Assembly: GCA_001683735.1 (NCBI GenBank)
Contig: LUGG01000003.1
Span: 1,488,001 to 1,552,000, forward strand
Source of the DNA: Grifola frondosa
Taxonomy: Eukaryota > Basidiomycota > Agaricomycetes > Polyporales > Grifolaceae
Direction of reading: 5' to 3'
Length of the DNA stretch: 64,000 bases
Both the position numbers and the translations under genes were made by a program. The notes under the pieces were generated by a model. The model did no database searches and was not told where the DNA came from. It saw nothing but the letters and a program-made list of their open reading frames with translations. Shown in pieces: positions 10,834 to 21,443 of this stretch. Position 1 is the stretch's first letter, and every line of letters starts with the position of its first letter.

Positions 10834-12204
10834 ATGTACACATCAACAGATCACTATACGAGACCTCTTCTTCTGCCTACTAGACAAAGGAGACGACGAC
10901 AGAATGCATCTGGTGGCGATGAAGGTCGTCAGGATGGTTCTTCTGGCGAAACCCTCAGTCTTCGGTCGTTTTCTCGTCAACAGCTACTGGACAGAATCTG
11001 TTCAACGATCAACGAAGAAGAAGCCAAACTGAATGCTCTGCTAGCGACGTTTGATTTGGAAGCTGACGAGAGCCCCTCGTCACGCAAGCAACCCTCTGAC
11101 GGCATACGTTGGACTGGAGCAAAGTTACCCACCGACTGTTTCGACGCTGATATGTACAAGGACGGCACAGCTTCCGAATGGGCTATTTGCGACAAAAACC
11201 AGTACTTGACGACTCCGATCCGCCTGAAGTATTTTCCGAGTCTTAGCCCTAGCGTGCTGAGGGGTCTTCTGAGCACGCCCTCCATGCGTGTGCCCACACC
11301 GGATATCTCTGGCATGGCTGCGGACCTCGCTGCATCAGCTTTCAACTTGGAGGTGGAAGGCGCCAAGTTTAACGGCACTGAAAGCTCAGAGGATCGCAAG
11401 CTCGTGGTCGAGGCTAACCGAGGAGACGAATTGGATCATCTGCCAGACAACTCCAGGCCATTCATCCCGTCACGAAAAGCTCGTGTTCTCACGCTGGACC
11501 AGTCGTCGTGCAACCGTACCGATCCCGAGGCTTCTGCCGGGCTAATCTCTACACCTGAAAACCACCGAGCTGTCTCTCCCATACTCATTGACTCCGCTTG
11601 TCGATCGATGCTGGATGTCCGCTCCCCGTTCCCGCACAACACTCTCCCTAATGCCTACATGAGGCCTAAAGCCCGGTCCGTAAAATCCAACCTACATGCC
11701 CTCGCACATCAGAAGAGCGCGGCGAATATCGCGTTGCAACATCGTGTCCACGAAGATTTGTCGTGTGGCGTTTTACGCGATTTCCAACGTGTGATCGGGG
11801 AGCTGCAAGGTACAAGCTACGAAGTACATGACACATTGGACTCCGCGCCGTCTCAGGTGCAATCTCTAATAGCTGCTGGACCTTCTCTCTTGGATGCGTT
11901 CGCCTCTATGCCTGAGACCGACTCCGATGGCGACGGAAACTGCAGCACTAGGCAGTTGGATGCCAGCCCTCACCAACGAGTCCCTGAGACACAATTGACC
12001 GATTCCGAGGATACCCCAGACGCATCGCAGGTTCGACACGCCTCTGCATGTCCTCTTCATATGGAGTTTGCGGCCCTCTTGCTAAATCAAGCTGCCGCGG
12101 AGGAGTCGCATGCGAGAGAGCTCGTGGCGCTCGCGGACAGGCTGAAGAGGATGGCGAAATTACGAAGACACCTTGCGGATGTCTCAACCGAAGGGACCGT
12201 TTAA
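10834..12204 (+). CDS. unknown Ser-rich protein with C-terminal helix
   Basis: One open frame of 456 residues from the first ATG. The N-terminal half contains a basic patch (RQRRRRQNASGGDEGRQ) and a helical acidic stretch (LDRICSTINEEEAKLNALLA). The middle is rich in Ser, Pro, Thr and Asp. The last about 50 residues form a likely amphipathic or coiled-coil helix (AAAEESHARELVALADRLK) ending in a basic segment. A short block with aromatic residues (TASEWAICDKNQYLTTPIR, about 110-128) is the part most likely to be conserved. I do not recognise the family. The length of the open frame and its codon use make a real gene likely. It lies tail to tail with the CLASP gene. Confidence 0.6.
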   Translation: MYTSTDHYTRPLLLPTRQRRRRQNASGGDEGRQDGSSGETLSLRSFSRQQLLDRICSTINEEEAKLNALLATFDLEADESPSSRKQPSDGIRWTGAKLPTDCFDADMYKDGTASEWAICDKNQYLTTPIRLKYFPSLSPSVLRGLLSTPSMRVPTPDISGMAADLAASAFNLEVEGAKFNGTESSEDRKLVVEANRGDELDHLPDNSRPFIPSRKARVLTLDQSSCNRTDPEASAGLISTPENHRAVSPILIDSACRSMLDVRSPFPHNTLPNAYMRPKARSVKSNLHALAHQKSAANIALQHRVHEDLSCGVLRDFQRVIGELQGTSYEVHDTLDSAPSQVQSLIAAGPSLLDAFASMPETDSDGDGNCSTRQLDASPHQRVPETQLTDSEDTPDASQVRHASACPLHMEFAALLLNQAAAEESHARELVALADRLKRMAKLRRHLADVSTEGTV

Positions 12205-12569
12205 AATTTTTATTAGGCTTCTTAGTCATGCAGATTGCACACGGTGTGTGAACTACGCTGTTGCCTTAACATAACATTTACGTCCTGCCGCTGGACAGAG
12301 GTCTCGACTCTCGACCCACATGTATCTGTCTTCCGCATGCACGCACGTCAAAGTGCTGTGATCATGATTATAATGCTGTTTAATGGTCTGTAGGATTGAT
12401 AACGGAGCAACAAAAATCGCGACGAAGGGTGCACAGCAATCATAGCAAAGGGGACATATGAATACAATGAATGGGGGTATGTGCAGACAGAGTTTGATCG
12501 CGAATGCCAAAAATTGTACAATGCGGCAGTCGCTGATTATTCGGTACTTAGAAAAAATAGCATGATCAT
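12205..12569. other. intergenic between convergent genes
   Basis: AT-rich spacer holding the 3' ends of two convergent genes. No coding sequence is seen. Confidence 0.4.
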
Positions 12570-15500
12570 CTACGTAGAAACAAAAGCAGGGCGTGGGATG
12601 GGTCGCAGCGGTGTGCTAAGACGGTTGTCAATCCGTCGCATCTCTCGCTCCAGCTTGTCCATCCCAGACGAACTAACGGCTCCCACAGAGCCGTGCGAGC
12701 TATGCTTGTCAAACAAATATGTGAGAAGATTCTTCTTGTCATCTGGCAGACCGTCTAGCAGGGTGAACAAATGGATCTCGTCACGCAGCACCATCTGTGC
12801 AGCAATTGTAGCTGCTGTGGCTGCCTCTCGCACAGCAAGGGAGGACTGTGCAGAGTTGTCCGTCAATGCCTGCGTAGAAAAATAGACCTGTCAGTTCACA
12901 CGGAACTTTCGGACGAAGAGTCCTTACGGCAACTTACTGAGATCAAAGTCGTTCGAAGCCTGGGCAGCTCTTCTTCCAATACCTCTGCGGGGAGGCGCAA
13001 GAAAAATTTGCCGAGGGCGATGAGGCCGAACGCATAGGTCCCGTTTCTGGTCTCCATACTTGTTGAAGCCGGTATCGGCGCGTCCTTAAAGGCCCGCAAG
13101 CTTGCATGAAGTGTGGTCAGACCATACACCGGCTCTATGCGGGTGGTAAGAGTGTCCCGGAAGAAGTTCGTAGCTTGCATAACCTACCGGAGGCTGTCAT
13201 GAAAACCCCGCAATGCCACAGATTAGGTTCATGTACTCACGGTCATTTGTCCATAATATCTTATTTGCAGAAGCACGTTAAAGATATCGGCTTCCCGACC
13301 CTCAAGCAGGGGCGCCTGGTTCTCGAGCATTTCCCATAGGACGATCAAGCCGTACTCGAGCTCTTCGGCACCCTGATGAATCATGGGAGAGTCTCTATCA
13401 GTACTGAATTGGTGGTCGCGGTGCTACGGCGTCACTCACCTTCCGTGCGTCTAAAAATGTCATCAGGGCATTGAACAGTTGATCGAACTGTCTGTCCTGC
13501 GTCCAGAAATCGGACTTACTGGACGGCAGGGATCGAACGCTGCCATATAAAGATGATGGGGTGAGCGGAGCGGCGAACGCCGGACTGATGGGTGAGAGTG
13601 GTTCGTAAACTGGGTTCTGCATACACAAAAGCGCCAGCTTCTTGAGCACGGGAACGTCGGCAGTGTCGTCTTTCAGTGCGGCAGTGCAATCCTGGACGGT
13701 TCGGACGTGATCTGTGGTCCCGCCTTCATGCGGCGAAGTTGCAGATTTCATTACTGCGTAATTAGTAAACAGATGAGCAAACAGACCAGAAAGCGACGTG
13801 GGCTGATACACACATGACATCCGCTTTCCCCACCACTCGCTCGCGCTCTGCCGCGAGTCGACCATGTCAAACAGAGACGTCGACTTCCCATTGTAGGCTG
13901 GGCTGTCCTGAAACAGCGCAGCCTGCTTCATGATTGCCGCAGTCCTATTGCTTACGGGCGTCTTAGGAGGCGCGGGGGTGTCCTCGGTGGACTTAATACC
14001 TTCGGTTTGAGTTTGGGCGTGCCCTCGTTGTGCCGCAGTAACAATGATGCTGGGATCGGCGGGGGATGTACGTCCTCCTCTTCGGGCTCGACCAGCTCCA
14101 GCAGGCGTTCCGCAGCACTCTCAGCCTGTTCAGCACGCGCACGCAGAACATCCTCCACGATAGGCTGCGGGATGCCTGCAGGCGGCGAACTCGCCGCGAC
14201 CGACAGCGAGTTTGACAGCGCTGGCTTCGAGCCGCTCGACCTGGGTGAGAACGAGTTCGCCTGCGAGGCGGTCCTCGGCACGACTGGCGGATATACCTCG
14301 TATGGCGTGGAGAAGGAAATGAGGTTGACCGATTCGTCCACGTCCATATCCGAGTCGCTATCTTCAGGAACCGGGATGTTCGTTGCCAAAAGGAGCGACT
14401 CGTCTTCGGACCCCGCCATGTGGGGCAGGCCTGCTATAGACAGCGACTCGCGATAAGTAGGTACTGCCACCGGCTGACCAGTCCTCTGTGGCCGAGGAGT
14501 TGGGGAACCGGCAATGGTGGTGACTGAATTGGGTGGAGATGCGGGAGGGCCGTCTCCAGGGCCCTGCGGAAAGCCGAGTTGCTGCCAGGGGGCGAAGATT
14601 CCGAAGTGGCAAGCGGAGAAGACAGCCGTCGACGGGAAGGAGAAGAGGGAGTAGGGGAAGGGGGAGACCGAGGCCGCAGTTGTCTAGGTGGACTACGGGC
14701 AGCCGAGCTAGGGACCACAGAAATAATGGGACGAACAACTGGCACAGAAACAACTCGAGCTCGTGGTTGACTAGATGTCGTACGTGATACTGGGGACGCT
14801 GCTCGCACGCTACCAGTAGAATTACTTGTCGACAATGAAGGAGACGCCGCACGCCTCATGGGCGGCGACGTAGCACGCACTGCATGTGAAGTCGACGTTG
14901 CCTGGTGTCTAAGAGAGGGCGGGGCCGTCGCTATCGCCTTAGCCTTCGCCCGACTCGCAGCAATTGCAGCGGCTACACTGCTCTTCTTCGCCTTCGGCGG
15001 CGACGGGGCAGGGAGGCTCGCTATAACATCGGGATTCGGGCACGCTTTCTCGAGCTGCTTTCGCGACGTCGAGTCCAGCGAGTGCAGTATCACTGCGGCC
15101 TTCTCTTGCCAGACCGCCTCGAACGCCCAAAAACACTGGCGGGCACTGTCTCTGACGCCAGCATTCGGGTCGCCCAGAGTCTTCTTGATTATTTTCTCCA
15201 AAATCTCTACGCCCCCTGCAGACTCGATGGCATGTTTCGCGCGCAGCGCGTGCACCTCCAAGTAGCTCCTCACGTGACCGAGCGCGTATAAGCGCGGTTG
15301 AACCGCCTTGTCCTGCGCGGCATTCCACAGCAATGGAATGATCAGCCGTGGCTGCGCTGAAGTGTGGGAAAGAATCGTGGTTAGTGTCGCTTGCGATTGT
15401 TGTGCGGTGATCTTCTTGGTGAGATTGGCCATCCGGAGCAGGTTGGTATAGAAAAGGTCGCAGAAGGGGTCTAAAGCGGTTCCGAAGGCGATAGCGAGCT

Positions 15501-17223
15501 CGGAGTAGAGACAGCAGGAATTCGCTGCTACCGTCGTCCGCAGACTAGCGAGCTAGTAATGCGATGAACGGAAAACAAGTTGTTCCATGCAGATGAGACA
15601 CTTACAGTTTTGAGAGACGCATCCATGAACCGTTCTTCAGACCATGTAGGAATGTCTCAGTATACCGTTCGTGCACCTCGCCTTTGAGCATGCCGCGCAC
15701 TCTCTGGATGGCATTGTCGCGGCCCAACCAATTGTGCTCCGACTCCCTGCCCTACATAGCAACGAGAAGACGACGGAGTCATTTTGCCAAGCCCGCATAA
15801 TGAAGACATGACAACATACCTCGAAGTGCTTCAGCATGGAAGCAAACTCGTTCTCCAGATCGCGGCTCGAGGCAATCTATCAGAACGCGAATCATGCTAT
15901 CACCCGTCAATCAGACATTATCGAAAGCCGCAACTTACGTAGACGGGCTTCACGTCGCTGCCACCGCCGCCCGCACTCCCCGCGCCGTCCGCCGGAACAG
16001 GCGAAGTGACCGCAGTACGGCTAGAGGGCCTCGACATATCCTTGACGTTTCCATGACTCGTCGTCCTCGACACAGTACCTCCGCTCGAAGACCCGACAGC
16101 GGCCCCGGTCTCTGCTTCATCAGCGCAATACTAGGAGGCACGTACTCTCTCGTCCCGGGCTCGCCATTCTCCGAGCCTCCCTCACTCGTGGTCCCGGGCT
16201 GGTCGCACCGCCCGCCAGTACCTCGAGAGCACCCCGTCCACGATCGTCTTGCGCACGCCCTTCTTCGTCAGCTCCTTCTTCAGGTCCGCACGGGCCGCAT
16301 CGGTCACACCAGGGCCGGTAAACAGCTCCACCACCGACACCCGCGCGCACTCGCGCACCGTCCCGTCCGTGTCCTCCAGCGCCTCGACGAGCGCAGGGAG
16401 GTACGGACGGATGGGAAGAGGTGGTGCGCCCGGCGTATATGCACCAGGGTCAGAACAGCCTGCACCAAAACAACAAAAACGAGTGAGCACAAACCCACAG
16501 CCCTCGCCGCGGACTACGCACCTGTTCGCGTACGCGCCACACTTTACTCGCGAGCCCACCCTCACGCAGAGCGCGCTCGAACACCATGAGAGGCGTCTCC
16601 GGGCCCTTCCCCTCGCGCGACCTGCCCAGCACGGAGCCCGTGCCGCCGCTGCGGAACGCAAGCCGCCGAGGATGACGAGTGTCTCGCGCGCCTTCTCGCG
16701 CGCGCGTTCGCGGCTGTCGCCGAGGCGGTCGAGCACTCCGCCCGCGGGGAGGAATGCCTGGAGCACCTGGCGCAGCGTGTGCGCATCGATGGAAAGGACG
16801 CGGGACGGAGGAGGAGGATGCGGCGGGGATGCGGAGGGAAGAGGGCGCGGGGTGCGTGTGATGAGGAGCGGGAGGAGGGGTGGGAGCGCAGAGAGGGTCG
16901 CGGTGGTGAGGTGCTGGTTGGGCGTGCGCAGGCATGTCTTGAATACCGCGATGAGCGCGTCGGGGTCGGGGATCTGCAAGGCGTGCGGGGTGAGCGCCTC
17001 ATGTAGAAGTAGTAGGATTCCGTTCGCAGAACACACCTCAGTCCCGGCTTCGAACTCTGCCTGGAGCTTCGCGATAGCATCTACTTTCGCATCGATATCT
17101 GCGGGAAGAGGCGGAGCGGCATGCGCATCAGAGATCTGGAAGTCAGACAGACACATGCAGGCGATGGCACGGACCATTAGTTTTGCATTGGTTGATGAGA
17201 CGCCTGACGGAGGAGTCGTCCAT
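12570..17223 (-). CDS. STU1: CLASP/Stu1 microtubule-binding protein, frame broken repeatedly
   Basis: The gene starts at 17223 with MDDSSVRRLINQCKTN. A first intron then leads into DIDAKVDAIAKLQAEFEAG, followed by TOG-type HEAT helices (ETLVILGG, FRSGG, GKGPETPLMVFERAL, ASKVWRVREQ, TLVHIRRAHHLFP, IRPYLPALVEALEDTDGTV, KKGVRKTIVDGVL). A second TOG block runs through DLENEFASMLKHFE, QRVRGMLKGEVHERYTETF and MANLTKKITAQQSQATL. A long Ser/Pro/Arg linker follows, and a C-terminal helical domain ends near 12570. CLASPs bind microtubules and stabilise the spindle midzone. About eight places between 13999 and 16669 need a one-base shift to stay in the conserved frame. They are near 16665, 16414, 16222, 16196, 16104, 15630, 14562 and 14001, and every shift has the sign of one missing base. 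Introns and the C-terminal third look intact. Assembly error is more likely than a pseudogene. Confidence 0.85.
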
Positions 17224-18516
17224 GGTCGTCGCAGCGCGCGTGCCGCTGGTGAGCGTGGTGAGTGACGAACGGGAAGTCGGCGAGAAAAAGAAATTTTGCG
17301 AATGAATGCTGGAGATCAGAGGCCTGGCGGCTGCTACGTCGGCGCTGGGGACGACAGCTGGTGGCACGCGGACGGACGACGACCACGCGCGCCGTTGCCA
17401 CAAACGCGATCACAGTGACCCGCGCGGTCACGTCACGCCCGCCAACAAGAACGGCTCGAGTCTGGTCCCGCACGGCGCAGGCCGATGATCTTTCTGATCC
17501 TGTTCCTCTCCACTTTGCTTCCGCGAAAAAATAAGCACCCTCATCTCGCGGAGACGTTTTACCTGCGCATAACCATATCTCTGCGCCCTGATCAGTTCGA
17601 ACAGAATTTCCATCTGATGTTCCCACACATTGCGCACCGGTCTCACTTCAGTCAGCGGCGGGCCCGTCGGGCCCGATTCCCCTCCACCTGCCGGAGCACA
17701 GCCATGTTCGCATGCACATGTACACCATGCTCTACCATTCCTGATCTATTCATCGTTCAGTGCATGTGTACTCAGACTGTGGGATATCATCATTGCATAT
17801 AGCCGGGGTATGTGTATGTGTCAGATTGTTACATATGCCAGTGCGCCGGCGGGCGAAAAGGAACAAGGTGTACAGATGGATGGAACGATCGGGAATGAAC
17901 GGACAGACTTCAGCCAACGAACAGAAAGCAACGCAAGAGATGGACGGGACTACGGACTGGAACAGCGACACAGCGGCGACGCGCGAGAGAAACATGACAG
18001 ATGGATCACGATCATGGATGGGACAGATGGCAGTTCGACGGATGGGTGGGTGATGATGTTCGGGGACATGTAAAAGGGGGAACAGAACAGAAAGAATCCA
18101 GCAAAAAAAGACAAGGCGAGAAGAAAAAGAAACATCAAGGAAAGGGGTGCCCAGGGCCGTCGCACGCGGGTGTTTGGGACCAGGCGAATAAACCAACCGA
18201 ACCGAACAAGACGTCCGTGCGTAATCAGAAGAATCATCAGACATACAGCCAACGGTGTCTGATGTCGTGATGCACTGAGCAACTCGACATCAACCTGGCT
18301 TTTTCGTCCCCCAGTCACCCTTCCCACCGTTTCCACTCCCGGATCTTCCCCTTCCTCATCATCCTCGCAGCTTCCGTCTGCGTCTTGAAAGAGTAGAGCA
18401 ATTTAGAAGACGGGCCAACGAAAATTCACACCGATTCCGAGCCGAGACGTCTATTGAGGGAAGAGCGCGGGCGCGCTGTGCACGCAACGGCGCATCGTCT
18501 AAGGGCAAACGGCCGT
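17224..18516. other. intergenic, CLASP promoter and HSF 3' flank
   Basis: Upstream of the CLASP start and downstream of the HSF gene. Both strands carry short open frames of skewed composition, including a G/A-rich stretch at about 17850-18140. No family is recognisable. I see no gene. Confidence 0.4.
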
Positions 18517-20722
18517 CTAGAGTTCGGCCTTAGCGTACTGAGGGATGTGTCCGTCCATCTGGACATAGCCGAAGTCCGGTGAGACTAACGCAAGCCAAAG
18601 CAGACACAACGAGGTCAGCGACGAACGCAAATACACGTCGGCTCATGCCCGAGCCCGCGAGCGACTCGACACACGCCAACCAGAGCGCAATGCGAGCAGA
18701 CTCACTCACATCGACTAATGTCCGCCTCCCCCGCTCCCGCGCCAGGACCGTATCCATCACCAGCGGGCGTGTTCGCAGCCGAGCTGCTCGTCGACAGCGA
18801 TGACGCAGATGTCGAGGGCCGCACGCTCCTCGCGGGCATCCCGCCACCGTACAAGTTATGCCCGTGTGCATGTCCGTGAGAGTGATCGTCAACTGCGCCG
18901 TATGCAAAATCCGCCTGAGCAGGGTTGAATCCGTAGCTGTCGACAGATGGCAACTGGATCATGCTCCGCACGCGCGTGATCCCGCCGCTGCCGACGTGAT
19001 CATCTGTAGGCTGAGGGGAAGTCGAGGGACGCCCAGAGCCCGCAGAAGTGGGAGGATGGTCACTGTAAGGGGAGGGGTACGGCGACATGGCCTGGCTGTG
19101 TCGCCTCTCCCTCCGGATACTCAAAGAACCAGCGTTAGCAGCATAAGACTTGGATGACGGAGGTCGCGAGGACGACGGGCTCAACCGGCCCGACTGGTGG
19201 TGGCTGGAGTTCGGTCGTGAGTAATCGTGATGGTGCGAAAAGTGGTGCGGCGTCGATTCCTCATAGGGAGTCTGCAAGGAAGACATCGTCGACGACACCG
19301 AGTAGCCTGAAGTCGGGCGGCTATCGGGGGAGACGGGTGCGGCACCGTGGTGGTTGCGACCCATTTGCACCGACGAGTAGGACGACGAGTAGGTGTTGAT
19401 GGCCGAAGGCGTGGGACGGGAAGAATTGGAGTACCCACCGCTAACATTGCTGCTGGGGTTCAAGAGACTGGAGAGACTGCCAGAAGAGTGTGTCGTGGTG
19501 CCACTGGGCGAGAACGACCAGTTGCTCTGCTGTTCCGCGTACGGGTACTGCGAGGAGGGCGACGGAAGCATCATCGTGTCGCGTCCGCCGTTAGGATAAG
19601 TTGTCATCGGACTGAACGTAGTCGACGACGGGGTATCTTCAGATGGGGATATCGGGTGCAAAGTGTGCGGAGAATGATTGTACATGCCGCTGTGCGAAGA
19701 AAGCGAGGTCGGCTCGGAAGGGACAGTCAAAGGCGGAAGTGTCGAACGTGGGTAGCTTGTTCCCCAGCCTGCAGCGCCAGGCTGGCTCAAGGGAGTAAAA
19801 GACCCAGGGGCTGAGAAGCCGCGTGCACGGCCACCTTTACTTGGTGATAAATTTGTAGAAGGTAGAGAGAGTGGGATGGGACCCATACCGATTGCAGAAC
19901 GCGGCGGGGGAATTGAAGGCACGTCATTGTCGCGTTTGCGAGGCTTGGGAAGACGAGGAGGCACACGACGCTTGAAGTTTGCAACGACTTCAGGGGGCGA
20001 GTGACGGTTGAGGGTTGGGTGGGCTGGATATGCAGGAATTTAAACACCGCAAGCAGCAGGAAATGACAACGGCACTCACACCAAGTGCTCGCGTCAGGGT
20101 CGTCTATAGCCGGGTCCACGTTGCGAAGATTGACTTTACGCATGAAGCCATAGATCTTGAGGAGTAAGAAGTCAGACACGCATGGATAATTACATGAGAA
20201 AAGAAATGGAGAGAAAGGGGGGAAGAGAAGGGAGAAGAAGCGGCGTACATTTAATTGCCGGGAGAAGCTTGCAAATCGGGATTGACGGTAGACACTGGGG
20301 AGGACGTGGAGGGCAAGCTGCTCTGGCCGTTCGACGATGATGTGCTCGCCTGCGGGATCCCACCGAATCATGTGGTGATTCTCGGGACGTTCGAGGAGAC
20401 TGGGATGGTGTGAACAAGGGCACACGGGAGGAGAAAAGCAGACATACGCGTAGAGCTTTGTGAGGAAGGTCGCCTGGGGCTTTGCGGGCTGCTGGGGGGC
20501 GCCATCCTGTTTTTGTACGGTCGCGGACTCTTGCTTTGGGGACTGCGACTGGCGTTGAGGGGAGTGTGCGTCGCTGGAGGGGGACTGGTCCTCGGGGATG
20601 GAGGACTGGGAGGGGAGGAGCTGGGGCGGGTAGACGAGGGAGGTGGGGGTGGGGAGCTGGTACTGCTGGTCGGGGCGATGGTAGGGCTGGCGGGGGTAGG
20701 TCTGAGGGTAGAGGTCAGCCAT
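18517..20722 (-). CDS. HSF-type DNA-binding transcription factor
   Basis: Translation starts at 20722 (MADLYPQTYPRQPYHRP). About 90 disordered residues precede the heat-shock-factor winged helix: QATFLTKLYA, intron, LLERPENHHMIRWDPAG, the recognition-helix segment SRFASFSRQLN, intron, IYGFMRKVNLRNVDPAIDD, intron, HPTLNRHSPPEVVANFKRR. Introns fall at the same type of positions as in other fungal members, and each join restores the domain. The rest, about 420 residues, is Ser/Pro/His-rich and low complexity, suited to a transactivation region. A small last exon (18584-18517) encodes FGYVQMDGHIPQYAKAEL. No coiled-coil trimerisation region is obvious, so it may belong to the fungal HSF-domain group (Hsf, Sfl1, Mga1, Skn7 relatives) rather than being the canonical Hsf1. 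No frame break is seen over 2.2 kb. Confidence 0.87.
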
Positions 20723-21007
20723 TGGCGAAGGTAGGAACGAAGCGGGACGGAGTGGAATGGTGGCAATATGAAGGGCACGAGGCGTGAGATGGTGGAGACT
20801 GAAGAGAAGATTCAAGAGAGAAGATGGTAAGGAGAGACGGGTAGGGCAGGCTTGACTTTTAGGGAGAGAACGATGGCGGACGAGGATGAGGAATAGGGTA
20901 CGAATAAGGAAGGTGCCAGTCGTCGGAGGGGCCGCAGAACGGGGCCAAATGGGCCACGCCCCGGGGTCCTGCCCACGCTTGGATCCAGTTGCGACCCTTT
21001 GCATCTC

Positions 21008-21085
21008 TTTGGCCCGGCTTTGGCCAAGGTTTGGTTCCAGCTTTGGCACCAAGTTTGGCACCGAGTTTGGCCAAGGTTTGGTCCC
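21008..21085. repeat. imperfect TTTGGC/CCAA repeats upstream of HSF gene
   Basis: Direct and inverted copies of TTTGGCCAAGG and TTTGGCACCAAG lie about 290-360 bases upstream of the HSF start codon. The core TTGGCCAA is a palindrome and appears twice, at each end of the cluster. This could be a set of protein-binding sites or a local tandem expansion. Confidence 0.55.
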
Positions 21086-21410
21086 CTTTGCACGCACACG
21101 CAGATGCTGGCTGCAGCCTAATTAGGCGAAGTGATAGTCCTTAGCATTCGCGCTTCTAATTATACGCGCTCTACGCGGCACTACACGGCACTACGCGGCC
21201 CATATGCGCGGATATAATCTCCTCGTCCGTCCCCTCTCGGCGGTGGACTTGGTCATATTCACCGACATCGCCTATCCGGGCACATCCACCGTGCACGCAC
21301 GTACGCGCCCGTCTCTCGCCCTCAATCACCGCGACGAGACTGCACCTGTCATGCATGCGCAGTGCACACATAGATCTTGCACCCTGACCGGCGTTGGACC
21401 ATTCACTGCT

Positions 21411-21443
21411 TGCTAGCAGCGCTTGCTAGCGGCACTTGCTAGC
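21411..21443. repeat. triple CTTGCTAGC repeat
   Basis: Three near-exact copies of a 12-base unit containing GCTTGCTAGC follow one another. GCTAGC is itself a palindrome. No function can be assigned. Confidence 0.6.

Noticed and set aside
16249..17265. 338-residue open frame on the plus strand
   Set aside because: It is the mirror of the GC-rich CLASP exons on the minus strand. Its translation is Arg/Gly/Ala-rich without domain-like blocks.
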